NCBI RefSeq assembly: GCF_947500045.1
Contig: NZ_CANMQQ010000001.1
Location: 558,001-622,000, forward strand
Origin: an uncultured Ruegeria sp.
GTDB lineage: Bacteria > Pseudomonadota > Alphaproteobacteria > Rhodobacterales > Rhodobacteraceae
DNA: 64,000 bases
Direction of reading: 5' to 3'
Both the position numbers and the translations under genes were made by a program. Positions 57,664 to 64,000 of the stretch are shown here, piece by piece. Positions within the stretch are counted from its first letter, which is position 1. Every line of letters begins with the position of its first letter. Under the pieces are notes generated by a model. That model ran no database searches. It was not told where the DNA came from and saw only the letters and a list, made by a program, of their open reading frames with translations.

Positions 57664-57689
57664 GTGCTGCCCTTGGGCAGCACATTTTT
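57664..57689 (+). terminator. Terminator after the membrane protein gene
   Basis: GTGCTGCC (57664-57671) and GGCAGCAC (57676-57683) with loop CTTG, followed by ATTTTT. A second short inverted repeat, CTGTTC-AAAAAG-GAACAG, lies just after the stop (57622-57639). Confidence 0.8.
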
Positions 57690-57740
57690 GTTGGTGAGCA
57701 ACCTGAACGGTTTGCGATTATCAATCATGCGGAGATTGTC

Positions 57741-58313
57741 ATGAAAACCACCCTTCTTGCCGCCGCTCTGGCCGTTTCGGCGACCACAGCTTTTGCAAGC
57801 GCTGAAAAATACGTTTTGGATCCCAGCCATAGCCAGGTCATCTTCAGCTATAACCACCTTGGCTTTTCAACCACTACGGGCATGTTCTCGGGTTTTGAGG
57901 GCGAGATCATGTTCGATCAGGAAGACCCGGCAGCATCGAGCGTGACTGTTTCGATGCCGGTTATTGAGATGATGACCGGTTGGAAGCCGCGTGAAGATCA
58001 CTTCATGACCGAGGATTTCTTTGGTGCCGCCGAAGGGGATCTGGTCACTTTCACCTCAACCGCGATCGAAGTGACCGGCGAGAATACAGCCAACATCACC
58101 GGTGACTTGACCATGAATGGCGTCACCAAATCAGTGGTTCTGGATGCCAAGCTGAATCAGGTTGGCGAACACCCCATGGCCGGCAAGCCGTGGGCTGGTT
58201 TCGACGCGACCACCACCTTGGTGCGCAGCGAATTCGATCTGGGCCAATTTGCCCCGTTCGTTGGCGATGAAGTAGAGATTCAGATTTCGGTTGAGGCACA
58301 GAAAGCCGACTAA
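57741..58313 (+). CDS. YceI family periplasmic protein
   Basis: A 190-residue periplasmic protein (signal peptide about 1-20, TAFASAE). The YceI lipocalin-like barrel is evident from LDPSHSQVIFSYNHLGFSTTTGMFSGFEGEI, DPAASSVTVSMPVIEM and ITGDLTMNGVTKSVVLDAKLN. YceI proteins bind polyisoprenoids. The same domain is in the convergent neighbour fused to cytochrome b561. GGAG precedes the ATG. Confidence 0.9.
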   Translation: MKTTLLAAALAVSATTAFASAEKYVLDPSHSQVIFSYNHLGFSTTTGMFSGFEGEIMFDQEDPAASSVTVSMPVIEMMTGWKPREDHFMTEDFFGAAEGDLVTFTSTAIEVTGENTANITGDLTMNGVTKSVVLDAKLNQVGEHPMAGKPWAGFDATTTLVRSEFDLGQFAPFVGDEVEIQISVEAQKAD

Positions 58314-58337
58314 GCCGACATTGATCGACAATTCAGA

Positions 58338-58369
58338 CCGCCGGAGGAATTTCCCCCGGCGGTTTTTTT
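58338..58369 (+). terminator. Terminator of the YceI gene
   Basis: CCGCCGG (58338-58344) pairs with CCGGCGG (58356-58362), followed by TTTTTTT, which overlaps the stop codon of the convergent fusion gene. Confidence 0.85.
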
Positions 58370-59597
58370 ATTCTTCGTCACGTTCGGCGGTCAGCTCGAT
58401 CGAAACAATGACAGAGAAGCCCAGAGAGTCTTCTGTTGGCTGCGATGTCCCGACGTTGAAGTCCAAGCGATTGAGCTCTAGCTGCCCTGACATGGTTGCC
58501 GTGTCGTCCTGGAGGTCCAAAGTGAAGGGCAGGACGACATCCATGGCTTGATCTCGTATCGTCAAGGGACCACGCGCTTCATAGCCACTTTCGGTCTTGA
58601 ACAGATCAGCTTTGAATTGGGCCGTGGGAAACTGCGCACTGTCAAAAAAATCCGCCCCCATCGCCTGATCAGTCACCGTACCAAGACTGAGTGAACCGAT
58701 GGCAATCGTAACATCTACTGACCCTGCCAGCCCCGCCTCGGTTGGGTCTTCAAACGTAATCGCCGCAGTCCAGTCCTCAAAACTGCCGGTAACAGGGCTG
58801 TTCAACTGGGAAATAGTGATCGACAGGGTGCCGCTTTCGACCTCCCATTCTGATTGGACGTCGCTAAGTTCCGCGGTGTCCACGGATGCTTGGGAGTGGT
58901 CGTCAAACACGCCGATGGTCCAGCCACCGACAAGCACCGCGCCCCAAATGACCAAAGCGGCCACAGCGGGTACGGCAGAGTGGTGTTGCGCCGGTGGCTC
59001 TGGCGCATCAGACTGGCCGGGCAGCATGCGGCGCAATGTGCTATCCTTGTCCACGACATGGTGTTTCATTGCTCCCAGAATGTGCAGCGCCAACGACCCA
59101 CCCAAAACCAAGATAAACAACCAATGCAGGCTTGCAGTGAGTTCGGCCAGGAATGCCGATTTCGGAACAAAAGGTAAGTTCTGTCCAAACGGCCACAGGA
59201 TTGGGGCAAAACCTTCGGCCGCGGCGTGGTGGATCCAGCCGCTCAGCGGGACAAGCATGAGCGAACCGTAAAGAAGCCAATGCACGGTTTCGGCGGCAAA
59301 GGCCTCGGGCTTGTTGTCAGCATTAAGCAGGCCCGGTTTTTTTTGGGTCAAAGCCCACAAGATACGAGCCAGTGCGACAAAGAAAACAGTGACCCCCACG
59401 GTTTTGTGCAAAGAAAACAGCCGGGCCGCGCGGGCGATGTCTTCCTCGGTGGTGGCGATGTTTGGGTCATAGATCGCGTGGGCCAACTCGTTCGCGAACC
59501 AACCCAAGGGTAGAGCCGTCAGGATCAGCAGGGCAGTCAACCAGTGAAACGCTTTAGTGACACCGCCATAACTGGAATGGGTGTTCGTCATGGGCAT
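58368..59597 (-). CDS. Cytochrome b561 - YceI fusion protein
   Basis: A 409-residue membrane protein. Residues about 1-200 are a cytochrome b561-type domain with four helices and haem-ligand histidines (FHWLTALLIL, LHKTVGVTVFF, HWLLYGSLMLVPLSGW, LHWLFILVLGGSLALHILGAMKHH). After a further helix (about 213-232), residues about 250-409 form a YceI barrel (GSFEDWTAAITFEDP ... QFPTAQFKADLFK ... RGPLTIRDQAMDVVLPFTL). It could move electrons to or sense a quinone/isoprenoid bound by its own YceI domain. The ATG at 59597 has a GGAGAG site. Confidence 0.88.
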   Translation of the reverse strand: MPMTNTHSSYGGVTKAFHWLTALLILTALPLGWFANELAHAIYDPNIATTEEDIARAARLFSLHKTVGVTVFFVALARILWALTQKKPGLLNADNKPEAFAAETVHWLLYGSLMLVPLSGWIHHAAAEGFAPILWPFGQNLPFVPKSAFLAELTASLHWLFILVLGGSLALHILGAMKHHVVDKDSTLRRMLPGQSDAPEPPAQHHSAVPAVAALVIWGAVLVGGWTIGVFDDHSQASVDTAELSDVQSEWEVESGTLSITISQLNSPVTGSFEDWTAAITFEDPTEAGLAGSVDVTIAIGSLSLGTVTDQAMGADFFDSAQFPTAQFKADLFKTESGYEARGPLTIRDQAMDVVLPFTLDLQDDTATMSGQLELNRLDFNVGTSQPTEDSLGFSVIVSIELTAERDEE

Positions 59598-59769
59598 TGG
59601 TGGGCTCTCCGCTTGCATAAGTTGGGGCTAGGTTAAATGGATGCCGTGCGGACACAAGGCAGAGAAATGCACAACAATCGTGTCCCAATGCAGAACGCAG
59701 GCAATGCTTGTGCCGCGCCGTCAGTCAGTTTACACCCCGCCGAAACCTGACGTCACGCAAGAGGCACTA

Positions 59770-60708
59770 ATGACACGCGCGTTTGTTTTCCCGGGGCAGG
59801 GTGCCCAGACCATCGGAATGGGCAAGGCCCTGGCCGAAGCTTACCCAGCAGCCCGCGCCGTTTTCGATGAAGTTGACGAAGCCTTGGGCGAGAAACTGAG
59901 CGATCTGATCTGGGAAGGCGATATTGCAGAACTGACCCTGACGCAGAATGCGCAACCAGCGCTGATGGCCACCTCCATGGCCGCAATGCGCGCACTTGAC
60001 GCTGAAGGGGCTTCGATCTCAATGGCCTCTTATGTCGCCGGGCATTCGTTGGGTGAATACTCGGCTCTGGCCGCCGCCGGAGCTTTGTCGGTTGCAGATA
60101 CTGCGCGCCTGCTGCGCACGCGGGGGCAGGCCATGCAAAGCGCCGTGCCGGTGGGTGAAGGCGCAATGGCCGCCATTCTGGGGCTTGACCTTGAGGCGGT
60201 GCGCGCCGTGGCTGAAGAAGCAGCACAGGGTGAGGTTTGTCAGGCCGCAAACGACAACGATCCGACGCAGGTTGTTGTGTCGGGCGCGAAGGCGGCTGTT
60301 GAACGCGCCGCTGAGATAGCCAAGGAAAAAGGTGCGAAACGCGCAATTATGTTGCCTGTAAGTGCTCCATTTCACTGTGCGTTGATGAAACCTGCGGCAG
60401 ATGTAATGGCAGAGGCTTTGGCCGCTGTTGAAATCAAAGCGCCTGCCGTGCCGCTGGTCGCGAATGTTCGTGCCGAGGCTGTAAACAATCCGGATGTGAT
60501 CCGTCAGTTGCTGGTTGAGCAGGTGACTGGGGCGGTCCGGTGGCGCGAAAGCGTGCAGTACATGGTTGCGCAGGGCGTGACCGAGGCATGGGAGATCGGC
60601 GCGGGCAAAGCTTTGTCGGGTATGATCCGCAAGATTGATCGTGCATTGGCCTGCGCGGCGGTCGGGACACCCGAGGATGTACAAAAAGCCGTTAATCCCG
60701 GCGCTTGA
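59770..60708 (+). CDS. fabD: Malonyl CoA-acyl carrier protein transacylase
   Basis: A 312-residue enzyme that loads malonate on ACP. The GQGAQ motif is at the N-terminus, the active Ser is in GHSLGE (about residues 90-95) and the catalytic His in SAPFHCALM (about 200). The ATG at 59770 starts MTRAFVFPGQGAQ; the frame open 43 codons upstream is not part of the gene. It is the first of fabD-fabG. Confidence 0.96.
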   Translation: MTRAFVFPGQGAQTIGMGKALAEAYPAARAVFDEVDEALGEKLSDLIWEGDIAELTLTQNAQPALMATSMAAMRALDAEGASISMASYVAGHSLGEYSALAAAGALSVADTARLLRTRGQAMQSAVPVGEGAMAAILGLDLEAVRAVAEEAAQGEVCQAANDNDPTQVVVSGAKAAVERAAEIAKEKGAKRAIMLPVSAPFHCALMKPAADVMAEALAAVEIKAPAVPLVANVRAEAVNNPDVIRQLLVEQVTGAVRWRESVQYMVAQGVTEAWEIGAGKALSGMIRKIDRALACAAVGTPEDVQKAVNPGA

Positions 60709-60752
60709 ATAAAGAAAAGTCGCCGGCCACGGCGGCCAGAGAGGGAACATAG

Positions 60753-61490
60753 ATGTTTGATTTGACAGGTAAGAATGCGCTGATCACTGGTGCTTCGGGT
60801 GGCATTGGCGGCGATATCGCCCGTGCACTCTATGATGCTGGTGCTTCGGTTGGCTTATCAGGTACGCGAGTTGAACCGCTGCAGGCGCTGGCTGAAAACC
60901 TTGGTGAGCGTGCGCATGTTCTGCCCTGCAATCTAAGCGATTTCGAAGCTGTCGAAGCGCTGCCCAAACAAGCGGCCGAGGTGATGGGTTCGGTTGATAT
61001 TCTGGTCAACAACGCAGGCATCACGCGCGACAATCTGTTCATGCGCATGTCGGATGAAGAGTGGCAGAGTGTGATCGACGTGAACATGACCGCCACCATG
61101 AAACTGTGCAAAGGCGTGATCCGGGGCATGATGAAGGCGCGCTGGGGCCGGATCGTGAATATCTCGTCCGTTGTGGCCGCAATCGGAAACCCGGGTCAGG
61201 CGAACTATGCCGCGTCCAAGGCCGGTATGATCGGATTCTCGAAGGCGCTGGCGCATGAAGTTGCAACCCGTGGCATCACCGTGAACGCGGTGGCACCCGG
61301 CTTCATTACTACAGCGATGACCGAGAAGCTGACTGATGAGCAAAAGAAAGGTCTGCTGCTCAAGGTTCCTGCAGGCCGCATGGGGGATCCGCACGAGATC
61401 GCTGCTGCCGTACTGTATCTTGCAAGCCCCGAAGCAGGTTATGTGACCGGAAGCACCTTGCATGTGAATGGCGGTATGGCCATGTTGTAA
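60753..61490 (+). CDS. fabG: 3-oxoacyl-ACP reductase
   Basis: A 245-residue SDR that reduces 3-oxoacyl-ACP with NADPH. The GASGGIGGDIA motif, NNAGITRDN, Ser in ISSVVA, and YAASKAG (Tyr/Lys) with the C-terminal GGMAML end are all canonical FabG. GAGGGAA precedes the ATG. It lies 44 bp after fabD. Confidence 0.97.
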   Translation: MFDLTGKNALITGASGGIGGDIARALYDAGASVGLSGTRVEPLQALAENLGERAHVLPCNLSDFEAVEALPKQAAEVMGSVDILVNNAGITRDNLFMRMSDEEWQSVIDVNMTATMKLCKGVIRGMMKARWGRIVNISSVVAAIGNPGQANYAASKAGMIGFSKALAHEVATRGITVNAVAPGFITTAMTEKLTDEQKKGLLLKVPAGRMGDPHEIAAAVLYLASPEAGYVTGSTLHVNGGMAML

Positions 61491-61518
61491 TCGCAATTCG
61501 GGGCGGATGCGAAAGCGT

Positions 61519-61546
61519 TTGCCTTGCGCGTCGTCTGTGCTATAGG
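61519..61546 (+). promoter_or_regulatory. Candidate acpP promoter
   Basis: TTGCCT (61519-61524) and TATAGG (61541-61546) are 16 bp apart and sit just after fabG, giving a leader of about 145 bases before acpP. This is by eye only. Confidence 0.45.
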
Positions 61547-61613
61547 CGGCGCGTATGCGCAGGGGCCGGTCTGAGGATCGGTTCTCTGATTTCCCGGGGA
61601 CCCGGGACCCAAA

Positions 61614-61670
61614 CCGCCCGGAACGGGCAAAACCAGTCCATCCCGAACGGGCAAGGGCAGAACCGGGCGG
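61614..61670 (+). promoter_or_regulatory. Structured acpP leader
   Basis: CCGCCCGG (61614-61621) can pair with CCGGGCGG (61663-61670). The loop holds two near-identical GAACGGGCAA copies (61621-61630 and 61645-61654). A further small repeat CCCGGG-GA-CCCGGG lies just upstream (61593-61606). It could modulate acpP expression. Confidence 0.45.
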
Positions 61671-61699
61671 ACAGCCCTGAAATGAAATGAGGAATAGAC

Positions 61700-61933
61700 A
61701 TGAGCGACGTCGCAGATCGCGTTAAGAAGATCGTTGTTGAGCACCTGGGTGTTGAAGAGGACAAGGTTGCTGAAAACGCCTCGTTCATCGACGATCTGGG
61801 CGCAGACAGCCTGGACACCGTTGAACTGGTAATGGCGTTCGAAGAAGAGTTCGGCATCGAGATTCCGGACGATGCAGCCGAGACCATCCAGACCTTTGGC
61901 GACGCGGTCAAGTTCATCAGCGAAGCTTCCTGA
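61700..61933 (+). CDS. acpP: Acyl carrier protein
   Basis: A 77-residue acidic carrier of fatty acyl chains. Ser37 in GADSLD carries phosphopantetheine. The [18 protein letters not shown] helix is the partner-recognition helix. It has its own promoter-like region and ends in a strong terminator, so it can be expressed above its neighbours. Confidence 0.98.
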   Translation: MSDVADRVKKIVVEHLGVEEDKVAENASFIDDLGADSLDTVELVMAFEEEFGIEIPDDAAETIQTFGDAVKFISEAS

Positions 61934-61955
61934 GCTTTTCATTCTGAGATATGAG

Positions 61956-61989
61956 CGGCGCTTCCGGGCAACGGAGGCGCCGTTTTTTT
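61956..61989 (+). terminator. Terminator after acpP
   Basis: CGGCGCTTCCG (61956-61966) pairs with CGGAGGCGCCG (61972-61982, one G-U), loop GGCAA, then seven T. Confidence 0.92.
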
Positions 61990-62075
61990 GTGCCTGCCGC
62001 AATTCGCGCTTGCCTAAAGGGGGGAAGGGTTCGCACTCTGACGCCTGAGGCAAAAAAAATTGAGCGGGCAAGGGC

Positions 62076-62615
62076 ATGATAAGATCCATCCCGATGATCA
62101 ATACGGCGCGTCTGACCTTGTGTGCGATGCGACCTGAAGATTTCAATCGGTTCGCCGAGATCTGGCGCGACCCAAATGTCGTCCGCCATATTGGCGGCAC
62201 TCCTAAAACGCGTGGTGAGGCTTGGGATTCGTTCGTGCGCAATGCCGGGCACTGGCAAATGACTGGGTTCGGCCAGTGGGGCGTAATGCTGCAATCGAAT
62301 CGTACTTTGATCGGGCAGGCCGGATTCTTCTATGGTAATCGGGCGCTTGGCGAAGACTTTGACAATTTTCCCGAGGCCGGATGGGTTCTGGCTCCCGAAA
62401 TGCAAGGGCAGGGATATGGGTTGGAGGCCGCGCAGGCTGCACATGATTGGTTCGATCGTGTCATACCCGGTCCGCTGGTTGCCCTGATCGACGCAGATCA
62501 TACTGTTTCACAGAGCCTTGCCGAGAAGTTGGGGTACAAGTTGCTGCGCGAGGCTGATTACCTCGACACATCGGTACATCTGTTTCGCCGAAACGGACCT
62601 CCGGCGCGGGTTTGA
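62076..62615 (+). CDS. GNAT family N-acetyltransferase (RimJ/RimL-like)
   Basis: A 179-residue acetyl-CoA-dependent transferase. The N-terminal INTARLTLCAMRPEDF, the VLAPEMQGQGYGLEAAQAAHDW motif (acetyl-CoA pyrophosphate loop) and LIDADHTVSQSLAEKLGY are typical of the GNAT_3 branch. The substrate is not known. The ATG at 62076 has only a tight AAGGG; an internal ATG at 62094 is a possible alternative. Confidence 0.83.
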   Translation: MIRSIPMINTARLTLCAMRPEDFNRFAEIWRDPNVVRHIGGTPKTRGEAWDSFVRNAGHWQMTGFGQWGVMLQSNRTLIGQAGFFYGNRALGEDFDNFPEAGWVLAPEMQGQGYGLEAAQAAHDWFDRVIPGPLVALIDADHTVSQSLAEKLGYKLLREADYLDTSVHLFRRNGPPARV

Positions 62616-62738
62616 CGTGCGTCCCCGACAGCGATGCCGCAAACAGGGTTTACTTTGCCGATCCCGGGAAACGATGGGCCGTTCGATGGCGATATGATAT
62701 CGTGGTATTGCCATTTGAGTGAGCGGAGGAAAAGGCTC

Positions 62739-63482
62739 ATGAGAATTTATCCCACAATGGAACTACAGAAAGGCCGCTGCGTGACGCTGGATAAGGGGCG
62801 TCTGGACGAGGCGATGGTCTGGCACGTGAACCCCATTGAGACAGCGCGTAGCTGGTCTGCGGCTGGTGCTGAATGGATGCAGTTGACGGATTTCGATGCC
62901 ATCGAAGGACGCGACACCAACTCAGATTTGGTCGAAGAGATCATTCGGACAGCTGAGATGCCGGTGCAATTGGCGGGTGGTATGCGAACCCGTGAGAAGG
63001 TTGAACACTGGATCAACAAAGGTGCTGGTCGAATCGTAATCGGCACGCTTGCGGCGTGGGATCCGAGCTTGGTCAAGGAACTGGCCAAGCTTTATCCCGA
63101 CCAGATCGTTTTGGCGGTTGATGTCTGGCAGGGACAGGTGATGACCGAAGGCTGGCGCAGCCAAAGTGCCTTTACCCCGGAGGCATTCATTGAAGCATTC
63201 GCTGATACTCCGTTCGCGGCCATTTTGGTCACGGATATCGACAGCGATATGGAAGATGTCGAGGCGCAGCTGGGCCTGATATCTGGTTTGGCCGAAAAAT
63301 CGCGCACACCGATTATCGCAAGTGGTGTCGTGCGCAGCACGGATGACATCTCGCGTTTGGCCTATATCTCGAACATCTCGGGTGCCATCGTCGGGCGGGC
63401 TTTGTTCCGCAAGACAGTCGATCTGTCGGAAGCTTTGGATGTTGCGAAGTCAGCGCACGAACCGGTTGCAGAATTCCAGTAA
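62739..63482 (+). CDS. HisA-like TIM-barrel isomerase paralogue
   Basis: A 247-residue protein of the HisA/HisF family. The barrel order is intact: LAGGMRT (about 78-84), AGRIVIGTLA, LAVDVWQGQVMTEGW (about 125-139, Asp128), TDIDSDMED (about 165-173, Asp166) and ASGVVRSTDDI. The N-terminal catalytic Asp8 of HisA is Glu here (PTMELQKG), and the TDISRDG loop is changed. It is not in a his operon but between acpP and fabF. It may have an altered activity. GGAGGAAAAGG precedes the ATG. Confidence 0.8.
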   Translation: MRIYPTMELQKGRCVTLDKGRLDEAMVWHVNPIETARSWSAAGAEWMQLTDFDAIEGRDTNSDLVEEIIRTAEMPVQLAGGMRTREKVEHWINKGAGRIVIGTLAAWDPSLVKELAKLYPDQIVLAVDVWQGQVMTEGWRSQSAFTPEAFIEAFADTPFAAILVTDIDSDMEDVEAQLGLISGLAEKSRTPIIASGVVRSTDDISRLAYISNISGAIVGRALFRKTVDLSEALDVAKSAHEPVAEFQ

Positions 63483-63501
63483 CATCCTGCGCAGCTTATA
63501 T

Positions 63502-63538
63502 CCGCCCCTTTCGTATCGACGGATGGGGCGGTTTTTTT
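63502..63538 (+). terminator. Terminator after the HisA-like gene
   Basis: CCGCCCC (63502-63508) pairs with GGGGCGG (63525-63531), followed by seven T. Confidence 0.9.
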
Positions 63539-63690
63539 GTTTTTCGGCGTATTTTCAACCCAGTCAAAAAGACACGAGAAGCACATACGGCAACATGATG
63601 CCTGACCGGTATTTGCCGTTGCTCTTGCCCCCGGACCCCGGGCCGGGGTATGAGCGGTTCTCATAACAGGAAGCAGGCAAGAGGCACTTC

Positions 63691-64000
63691 ATGCGCAGAG
63701 TCGTTGTAACCGGTCTTGGATTGGTCACTCCTTTGGCCAGTGGGGTCGAGGAAACATGGTCACGGCTGCTGGACGGAGAATCCGGCGCAGGTCCAATCAC
63801 GCAATTTGATGCCGAGGCGAGTGGTGTCACCACGACCTATGCCTGCGAAGTACCACGCGGTGACGGGACCGGCGGGACATTCAACCCCGACGATTGGATG
63901 CCGCCGAAAGAGCAGCGCAAGATCGAGGATTTCATTCTTTATTCCATCGCCGCTGCCGAGATGGCGTGTAAAGACGCAAACTGGTTGCCCGAGGATGAAG
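63691..64000 (+). CDS. fabF: 3-oxoacyl-ACP synthase II, N-terminal part
   Basis: The first 103 codons of a condensing enzyme that elongates acyl-ACP with malonyl-ACP. MRRVVVTGLGLVTPLASGVEETWSRLLDGES is the FabF N-terminus, and MPPKEQRKIEDFILYSIAAAEMA follows. The catalytic Cys and His residues are beyond the window. An AAGAGG site precedes the ATG. It completes the fab locus. Confidence 0.93.
   Translation, partial: MRRVVVTGLGLVTPLASGVEETWSRLLDGESGAGPITQFDAEASGVTTTYACEVPRGDGTGGTFNPDDWMPPKEQRKIEDFILYSIAAAEMACKDANWLPEDE

Noticed and set aside
61593-61606. CCCGGG direct and inverted repeat as an insertion-sequence end
   Set aside because: No transposase, no target duplication and no second end; it is better read as part of the acpP leader structure.

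Overview
This window is chromosomal DNA from a marine alphaproteobacterium of the Rhodobacteraceae, most likely the Roseobacter group (Ruegeria/Phaeobacter-like). The reasons are a moderately high GC content, a DMSP lyase of the DddP type, a LuxR/LuxI acyl-homoserine-lactone pair, a classical alphaproteobacterial ccm cytochrome c cluster behind secDF, a glnB-glnA pair, an Atm1-like ABC transporter and many Roseobacter-style conserved unknowns. I see no rRNA, tRNA, CRISPR array, prophage or insertion sequence. Genus-level assignment is inference.

Layout. 1-12 kb: iron superoxide dismutase, an AT-richer orphan membrane gene, a host-attachment-family protein, a LOG-family nucleosidase, a LysM protein, an Atm1-type ABC exporter, a DUF2147 protein and a two-gene RND efflux operon on the minus strand with an operator-like inverted repeat. 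12-16 kb: yfgM-like TPR gene, bamB and der, the same order as in enterobacteria. 15.7-20.5 kb: a fatty acid desaturase, a histone H1-like HhH/lysine-rich protein, serS and an MscS-type channel. 20.6-27.7 kb: a long plus-strand run, yajC-secD-secF-TSUP permease-Mth938-like-ccmA-ccmB-ccmC-ccmD-ccmG, with many translational overlaps, which joins Sec export to cytochrome c maturation. 27.7-36.6 kb: an SDR, aconitase, a DUF1223 secreted protein, a LpxL-like acyltransferase, a FliG-like protein, two small secreted proteins sharing a cysteine motif, and purB.

36.7-46.3 kb is the most accessory part: small secreted unknowns, a DUF6314 protein, bioY behind a strong leader hairpin, a proline/arginine-rich lipoprotein, a hydrolase-OsmC fusion, dddP (DMSP to DMS plus acrylate) divergent from a DUF3445 haem N-demethylase-like gene, an unknown membrane-anchored protein, an MltB-like transglycosylase and an FMN-binding PPOX protein. 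46.4-52.9 kb: glnA-glnB, the NAD(P)HX repair enzyme, a porin and trigger factor. 53-56.8 kb: luxI and luxR with repeated motifs upstream, a small lytic transglycosylase lipoprotein and the rpsF-rpsR-rplI operon. 57-59.6 kb: an unknown membrane protein, YceI and a cytochrome b561-YceI fusion. 59.7-64 kb: fabD-fabG-acpP, a GNAT, a HisA paralogue and the start of fabF.

Most of the window is core housekeeping. The parts that most deserve a second look are the dddP/DUF3445 locus, the repeat array upstream of luxR, the divergent FliG-like, LpxL-like and HisA-like proteins with changed key residues, the shared cysteine motif in adjacent secreted proteins, and structured leaders of bioY and acpP. I found nothing I can defend as an entirely new multi-gene defence or biosynthetic system.
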